A stretch of DNA of 64,000 nucleotides from positions 496,001 through 560,000 of the forward strand of contig JAZAYU010000062.1 of NCBI GenBank assembly GCA_038501625.1, in the 5' to 3' direction. The notes under the pieces are model-generated. The model was not told the origin of the DNA, did no database searches, and saw nothing but the letters and a program-made list of their open reading frames with translations. Below are positions 58,109 through 64,000 of the stretch, piece after piece (the stretch's first letter is position 1; each line of letters starts with the position of its first letter). This stretch comes from Corbicula japonica (lineage: Eukaryota > Mollusca > Bivalvia > Venerida > Cyrenidae). Position numbers and translations under genes: made by a program.

Positions 58109-60265
58109 TCAGGACCCAGTAACTGATCCTACAAGTGTCTCTAATGTCACTTTGGGTTTCTTTAACTTTTTTCTTTTCTTCATTTTCAAAGTTTCTAACT
58201 CCTCAGGTGTTCTTTTCTTCTTCTTTTTACAAGATAAAGGGTTTTTCCCTTTAATTTTATGTTTCTTTTTCTTCTTTATTACTTCTTCACCGAATGTTTC
58301 TTTTTTCAGCTCCCTAATTTTGATTAAAGAATGGTCAGTTTCCTGTTTTTTCTCTAGTTTGTCGCCAGCTACAGACCTTGACATTTCACCTGGTGCTTCA
58401 AGGATAATTGTGTTGAAGGTGATGAACAATAGAGGCACTCCGGACCAAGATCGTATTGAATCTTGGAATTCTGGGTCCTGAAAAAAAACAACAAACAATC
58501 TTCCAGCAAAAGCTATACAAAATAAATGAAGTTAGTGTGCATCAATTAAAATTCTGGTAAAAGTAATTTGAAGTCAATTGTGTACATCATTTAAACACTT
58601 TAAAGACAGCTTGGAACAATCATCAGCAAAAGGCTTCAAGCAATTATTCTACAAAAGCCCAAAACAGGCTGCAATATGTATCAAGCGTAATAGAACTTGA
58701 AAGATTTTGAGTGATATGTCAGTAAACATTATTTCAAATCAGTCCATCAAGTATCTATACATGTATTACCTGTGTAGCAACAAAGAACTTGTGCTTATTT
58801 TTCTTCAGTACAGATCTGATGCATTTTGGTGCTGGTTTCGGAGTGTCATGTCTACACGGCTGCACGTGGAACTGTCTCAGAACTTTCAGTGGGCCGTATA
58901 ACAATGTACCTGTAAGATTATTGTTTTGAATACAGAAGATAAAATTGATCAACGGACCCATAAGACTAAGAGCAACCACAGGAGTTTGACATTCTTGTTA
59001 ATAATAAAAAGAAAGTTAGCTAAGTCTTTAAAATAAAGACTATATACCCGGTAACAAGTAAAAAGTTACTTTTGTACAAATGTCAAACTTCTTAGGAGCA
59101 ACTTTATCCAACACTGTATTGGAAGGTGAACAAAAATACTCACAATAAAAACCAAATAAAAATTATTAAACCAAATCTTTTAGAATTAATGCTCTGATTG
59201 AATGGAGATGAGTTAAGAACAAGACAACACCAAAAGTGAAATATATAAAAATTACTGCTATCAGTCTGTACGGATTGCAAATTAAATTTCACCACTAATG
59301 AATAACTATGTTACAAAACTGAGCCAGGGCTGACGGTTTTAAAACTGAGTTTGGAAACCAGTCTCTAATCTCAAGGATCTGATTGGCTGAAATGGCGACC
59401 TACACTCTTGATCCCCTGTCATCGTCGTACAAAAAAAGTTAAGCGATTCGATCAACTGTTGGACACTGGAGACAAGTCTTTCACCCAAGATTGCTATTGG
59501 TCTGTTCTAAGACCATGCTCAATTTCAATAGTTAGCTTACCAATATCTTGAGTATGGTTTTCAATATTATCTTAATAACTTTGAAGCCAAGTCATCATTT
59601 GACATATAATAACCCCTGAATTTGTTGTCTGAAGACATATTTAAATTTTATGACCTGAGCCTATGCAATGTAATTTGGCCTTACACTAACAGATTTTCAG
59701 TTAATACAGTCCATATTGATATTGGACCAGAAACAATTATCTTGTTCTCAATATTTCAAATTAAATTATAAATAAAATACATTTAACTGATCATTGACAC
59801 TTTTCATCTAAGTAATATATGGCTTATATCCAATGGGCAACCAGCGCACATCCTGATCACCTGTGCAGTCTAATCAGGATCTAACCTGGCTTTTGTCAAA
59901 AATAACAGAATGATCTAAAACCCAACAGTGTAAATCCTGCTCTGACTTCAGCTATTTGCAGGCTGATCTGGATCTACACTGGTTGCATATGGGTAAAAAC
60001 CATACCCATGATATTAAGGGTTTATTTGTTTGTTGACCAGTATCTTACCTAGCGCCTCACATTCTGCAAGTACGCATCTTGTGGTAAAATATTTAACTTC
60101 AGCATCCAAGTACTTCGGCATCTGCTCCATAATGTTCAGTTTACTCTGTAATGCTGCCTTGCAAAATGTGCCATCTATGAGAACACTGTATGGTGGGGTA
60201 AATTTAAAATAGTTCTTGTAAAACAACAAGTGTTTCTTTCGAGACTTTTGCCTTTTTCCCTTCAT
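58109..60265 (-). CDS. UTP23: rRNA-processing protein UTP23 homolog, three exons
   Basis: Exons 60049-60265, 58770-58909 and 58109-58477 join in frame to 241 aa, close to the 249 aa of the human protein. UTP23 is a PIN-like nucleolar factor of the small-subunit processome needed for early 18S rRNA cleavage and snR30 (U17) snoRNA handling. Seen here: start MKGKRQKSRKKHLLFYKNYF; PIN core with YSVLIDGTFCKAAL and FTTRCVLAECEALG; a Cys/His cluster in exon 2 (QPCRHDTPKPAPKC); HKFFVATQ joined to DPEFQDSIRSW across the last intron; GVPLLFI; then a basic tail with the family motif GKNPLSCKKKKK. Frame and splice phases agree. The protein starts at the only ATG in context. Confidence 0.95.
59324..59400. 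mobile_element. left half copy of the palindromic MITE, broken at its centre
   Basis: The sequence follows the left arm of the family (TTTTAAAACTGAGTTTGGAA, then CTGATTGGCTGAAATGGCGA) and stops at the dyad centre GGCGACC, after which unrelated sequence begins. It lies between UTP23 exons 1 and 2. Confidence 0.7.
59815..60022. mobile_element. family A MITE, diverged, next to UTP23 exon 1
   Basis: Contains CACATCCTGATCACCTGTGC and GCAGGCTGATCTGGATCTAC, and ends ATATTAAGGGTTT. It lies in UTP23 intron 1, only about 25 bp from the exon 1 donor. Confidence 0.6.
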
Positions 60266-61440
60266 TGCTTGTTGCAGCTACTTGTGACGGTTAAATCATC
60301 AACTTTGGACTGAAATAAAAAACTGAAAATGTTTTGATGTCGAATCCTTATTCAGAGTGTATAAGGTTATCTTTGAAATTGATTAAATGAACACAAACTA
60401 GTACTTAGTTTTAATATTAAATGGTAAAAAAACCAGCAAAAATGAGAATAAATCATGCAATAATTTAGGTTAAAAAAGCTGAATCAGTCCAGGACAGTTT
60501 CCGATTCATAAATGTGTTCTACATTAAAAAAATTATTTCTGAGTTAGCAGGGCAGTATAATGAGCAACCACAAACACACCAATATCCTTAGAAGTACAGT
60601 ATAACTTGCTTGTTTTTACACATCTCCCACTGCCATTGCCACTGACCTAGCCGGCTCTGACCTTTTAGTTTTATTGTTCACCTTGTCTTTTGGGAATAGA
60701 CTTGAGACCAATTGTGAATTAAAAAAAAACAACTTGGTATTTGATAGAAAAAACTTTAATTTAGGGTCAATTGTTATGATTCCAGGCTGTCGAGTCTCAA
60801 TAATAATTCTTTAGGCATATACCCATTTTACACAGTTTGATACAGTCCTTTTATTGATACATTTAAATTTCCTTGTTTTTTTTTTACTTCCACCTTAACA
60901 TTTTCACAATGTCATATTTGGTATTTTCAATTGTTGTTTTAAAATGAAAATAGCCCTTGGAGTATCAATGAACTACAAATATTCGCCAAAGTATTAATAA
61001 AAAAAAACAGACATTGGTTGCATAACACCAAAATCAAATGAAGTCCGTTTTAGTACATGATATTTTTTTCTTTTCATCTGGGGGCCTCTTAACCATAGAA
61101 AGCGGTCTGTTTGTGACTTGCTCTCAGGTAAAACATCATGTCAGGAAAATAAACAAAATATAGTCGGTTAAAAAGCTCCTGAGAGCTTATGTTATTCTAT
61201 TGTACTTGTCTTGCCGACTCAAAATAAATCTTATTGTATTGTGTATTGTATTGTAAGCAATTTCATGCCTATATCTTGTTTGATAGAGGCGGACTACTTC
61301 TGGTAGATATAGAAGAAAGATTTTCGGAATTGTTGTGAATGCTAACTGGGTTCTGCGCTGGGTTTGGCTTGTGTATTACATTCAAATTTTATGGGAAAAT
61401 CGCGCTGTTTTTAAAGCCCTGTGCTATTGAAGTGATGGCT
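60266..61440. other. region upstream of UTP23, no gene recognised
   Basis: Contains the UTP23 promoter presumably, but I find no clear TATA box or other defining element. The rest is AT-rich and featureless. Confidence 0.45.
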
Positions 61441-61454
61441 TACACAAGTTCATG

Positions 61455-61546
61455 GGCGCCGCCATTTTCGTTACAAGCTTTTTAGCATGGCGTCGGCATT
61501 AGACTTCTTCACTGCTCAAGTCCCTGCAGTTTCTTCTTCCATTTAA
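61455..61546 (+). promoter_or_regulatory. possible initiator-type promoter with a short plus-strand ORF
   Basis: GCGCCGCCATTTTCG (about 61455-61470) resembles a YY1/initiator site. Twenty bases on, ATGGCGTCGGCATTAGAC opens a plus-strand frame of 19 codons (61487-61546) before a TAA. The local rise in GC and the arrangement are as in a housekeeping-type start, but no continuing exon was found. The call is tentative. Confidence 0.3.
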
Positions 61547-62120
61547 AATCGACCAAGCGCATATTGTCGCCGAAGTGCTACCCATGTTTAAGTTTCATTA
61601 ATATACATATCTGCAAAAACCACGAACGGAAAAGAAGTTTTCCAACACAGAGAATATAAGCTTAAACAATGACCGGTTTTAGACGAGACACAACAAACAA
61701 TTCTGGAATTAAACAGAACATAAGAGGTCACTGTTTTTAAACGGCCATTGTAAAAAATTCCACTTGGTTTCATCCAGGTTATAGGACGCATCAACATCAC
61801 ACTAACCCCCAACATGTTCTCATAAAAAGAAAGTACATTACAAGTTGTCTTGATATAAGGTCCAACCTAGTCTCAATAATTCGACTGCAAGCACAGACCC
61901 ATTATCATACTGACTTTTTACAGATGTCTGTCCTTTACGTCTCAAGGAGTTACGATCAAAACTGTGGTGGAAATCGACTCGATTTAAATTCTGTTATTTA
62001 TCGATAAACGTGAGTCAGGTAAACTTTAAGCGCGGAAATCGAAATTTGTTGACATGGGTGGAGGTTTAAAAGAGTTTTGCATAAAAAACAAAACCGTTAA
62101 TTATTTATAAGGGATTACAT

Positions 62121-63109
62121 ATCCTTTCCGCGCCCGACCCTGTTTTCCGGACGGATGTCCGTAACGTATTTAAACGTGACAAAACTTTGACTTCCCAAAA
62201 CCCGACCCTGTTTTACTGGAGGTCGCCCGAAACGTAATTAAACGTATGCTTTTTTCACGATTTTAAAAACCATAACGTAAATCTGCGTAAATTTTATTTT
62301 AGTGCCCGTTGAAAAGTGTATGTTTGAATAAAGCATATACGCTTTTGTCCGTTACCGGTATTCTATCTTTTAAAGAAATTCTGAATTTTCAACATGGTAA
62401 GAAACCCACGTAAAACACGTTATCTAATGTTACGGTCTTTCTTCTGTAAAAAAAGGTGGAAAAAAGCATATCAAGAATAGTGCGTTAAAATCCCGAATTT
62501 CAACGCTCTTTTACGTAATTTATGAAAAATTCGGTTTATCGCAGGAAGACTGTAACGTAAAATTCCGTAAATTAATTAATCTAATTAACAGTAATTAATT
62601 TTTATGCCATTGCAAAAAATGTCATTTTTAAGTAATTACTAGGTATAGATATAGGTTGTTTTTTTTAAATAATGAATAACTGTTTTGGAGCCACTTTTTT
62701 ATTTTGACAATGAAAGATGAAGAAACAGCAACACATGTAATTAGATTTTTTTTCTTAAAATTGAACTTTTAAAATTACTAATTTTCTTATCAGATTATCT
62801 AGGTCAAATGTATTCAATTTCTTACTAAATTATATTTGAGAGAAAATATGTGATGCATTCAAACGACTAATGGTTTTAAAATACTGATCGATGATTCCGC
62901 GTTCTTTTAAATAGCCACCAAAGTAAGGACTTTTTTTAAAAATGAAAAATAAATTGACGGGTCTCCGACGAAAAAACAGGGTCGGGTTTTGAAAAGCGAT
63001 TTTTTTGACACGTTTAAATACGTTTCGGGCGTCTTCCCGTAAAACAGGGCCGGGTTTTGGGAAGTCAAAATTTTGTCACGTTTAAATACGTTATGGTCGT
63101 GGAAAGGAT
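62121..63109. mobile_element. 1-kb foldback element with long terminal inverted repeats
   Basis: The left arm starts ATCCTTTCC (62121) and the right arm ends GGAAAGGAT (63109). ACAT precedes the left end and follows the right end, a possible 4-bp target duplication. Each arm holds two tandem versions of a segment with CCCGACCCTGTTTT and ACGTATTTAAACGTG (complement at the right). The middle is AT-rich, with several ACGTAA words, and non-coding. Confidence 0.75.
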
Positions 63110-63414
63110 ACATTGATTCTACTTGAATGTGGATTTTCAGGTATGTAAATTTTTTAAAGATAGAAAAGTCATTGTCGCGCACAAATAGTTGTGCTAGGTC
63201 CAACCTACCCATTTATACTTGACGTACACTGTTCCATGCAAATACGCGTATAAATATAAAAGAAAAAAATCGAATAGAATGTGTCGAGCAAAAAATGTTG
63301 GTACTCAACAACATTAATGAGAAAGAGCACCTGGGGTCAAATCAGCAAGAGCACGAATGCATATCTTAGAGAGACAGTTTCTATGGTGCTTTTATCTTTT
63401 ATTATCATATTTCA

Positions 63415-63485
63415 CCATAAAAAAGAAATATATACATATCAGGAATCGCCACACTCACAAAACACAGCGTCCCCACCCAGCGAAA
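63415..63485 (-). repeat. inverted copy of the repeat seen at 52897-52960
   Basis: Read on the minus strand, GCTGTGTTTTGTGAGTGTGG followed by CGATTCCTGATATGTATA matches 52897-52960 (GCTGTGTTTTCTGAGTGTGG, CAATTCCCGATATGCATA). Identity is unknown; it is probably part of a dispersed mobile element. Confidence 0.6.
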
Positions 63486-63494
63486 AGGAACAAA

Positions 63495-63497
<3 letters not shown>

Positions 63498-63539
<42 letters not shown>

Positions 63540-63566
63540 GGAGAGAGAGAGAGAGAGAGAGAGAGC
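63498..63566. repeat. GA microsatellite
   Basis: A GA dinucleotide run of about 34 units with a few GG interruptions. Confidence 0.95.
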
Positions 63567-63590
63567 GTGTTTTTTATAAGTATGTAAATT

Positions 63591-63593
<3 letters not shown>

Positions 63594-63682
<89 letters not shown>

Positions 63683-63690
63683 ATATATTA
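63594..63690. repeat. TA microsatellite
   Basis: A nearly pure TA dinucleotide run of about 45 units with one slip near 63670. Confidence 0.95.
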
Positions 63691-64000
63691 CATGTATACC
63701 TTTCTCATAGTTGGACTCCGGCTGCGTTAAATATTCAATTATAAAAATCAACCTGCTATATTTTTTCTGTAATGTTTCTTTACGTCAAAAGATTACTTTT
63801 GTAATATTTACTCAAGAAACTAGAAAAAATAATATTCTAGGCATTGATATCTAAAAACTAACAGGCTTGCGGGTGAACCAACCTCACACTCACAAGTACA
63901 AGTTGTAATTTAGCTCCGACCCGCCCATCATCTCAACAGTTTTTAATGCAAAAGCACATTAATTAATGTATGAATTTACAAAACATAAGAAGCTTATAGA

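Noticed and set aside
58056..58481. Plus-strand open frame of 141 codons
   Set aside because: It is antisense to UTP23 exon 3; the Phe/Ser-rich composition is the mirror of the lysine-rich tail.
63236..63243. Octamer-like ATGCAAAT
   Set aside because: A single 8-base match in AT-rich sequence, with no nearby gene start, is expected by chance.
63281..63730. Plus-strand open frame of 149 codons
   Set aside because: Most of it is the GA and TA microsatellites read as RE and IY repeats.

Overview
This window reads as nuclear DNA of a marine bivalve mollusc, probably a heterodont clam. It is AT-rich and intron-rich. It is crowded with TTAA-flanked foldback elements, TA-flanked pogo/Tigger-type elements and several families of elements built around about 150-bp tandem cores. 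It also has a C1q-domain gene of the coiled-coil type that is expanded in bivalves. The species cannot be fixed from the sequence alone.

Three protein-coding genes can be reconstructed, all on the minus strand. (1) AP3D1, the delta subunit of the AP-3 adaptor complex, fills 791-46713. I resolved 32 exons with GT-AG borders and a continuous frame of 1206 residues. The start codon is at 46713; the last 60 or so residues lie off the left edge. Intron 1 alone is 13.3 kb. (2) A secreted C1q-domain protein (49875-52409) has two exons and 270 aa: signal peptide, coiled coil, C1q domain. (3) UTP23 (58109-60265) has three exons and 241 aa; it is the PIN-like small-subunit processome factor. A fourth, plus-strand coding-like stretch (47716-48899) between AP3D1 and the C1q gene has exon-like blocks in consistent phase, but I do not recognise the protein and it carries stops and frameshifts.

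Layout. 1-46713: AP3D1, with the ear domain at the left, a Lys/Glu-rich hinge encoded by many small exons (4940-12848), and the HEAT trunk from 13576 to the right. Its introns hold most of the mobile elements. 46714-46860: AP3D1 promoter. 47000-49800: SINE-like and degenerate coding-like sequence. 49875-52409: C1q gene, whose intron holds a 0.7-kb foldback element and a second partial copy. 52600-57000: a dense nest of tandem-core elements and a reverse-transcriptase fragment. 58109-60265: UTP23. 61400-61600: a possible divergent promoter. 62121-63109: a large foldback element. 63490-63690: long GA and TA microsatellites.

The genes have no evident functional link: AP-3 sorts cargo to lysosome-related organelles, C1q-domain proteins are secreted lectin-like factors, and UTP23 acts in nucleolar 18S rRNA processing. 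The most unusual content is in the repeats. Several unrelated tandem-core families share one build: a CTAGA or ACAAGAG start, a short 5' hairpin in most, an inverted C-rich/G-rich pair, 5-14 units of about 150 bp, a microsatellite, and an ATAAAA end. Two copies of one such family are each interrupted at the same internal position by two different families.
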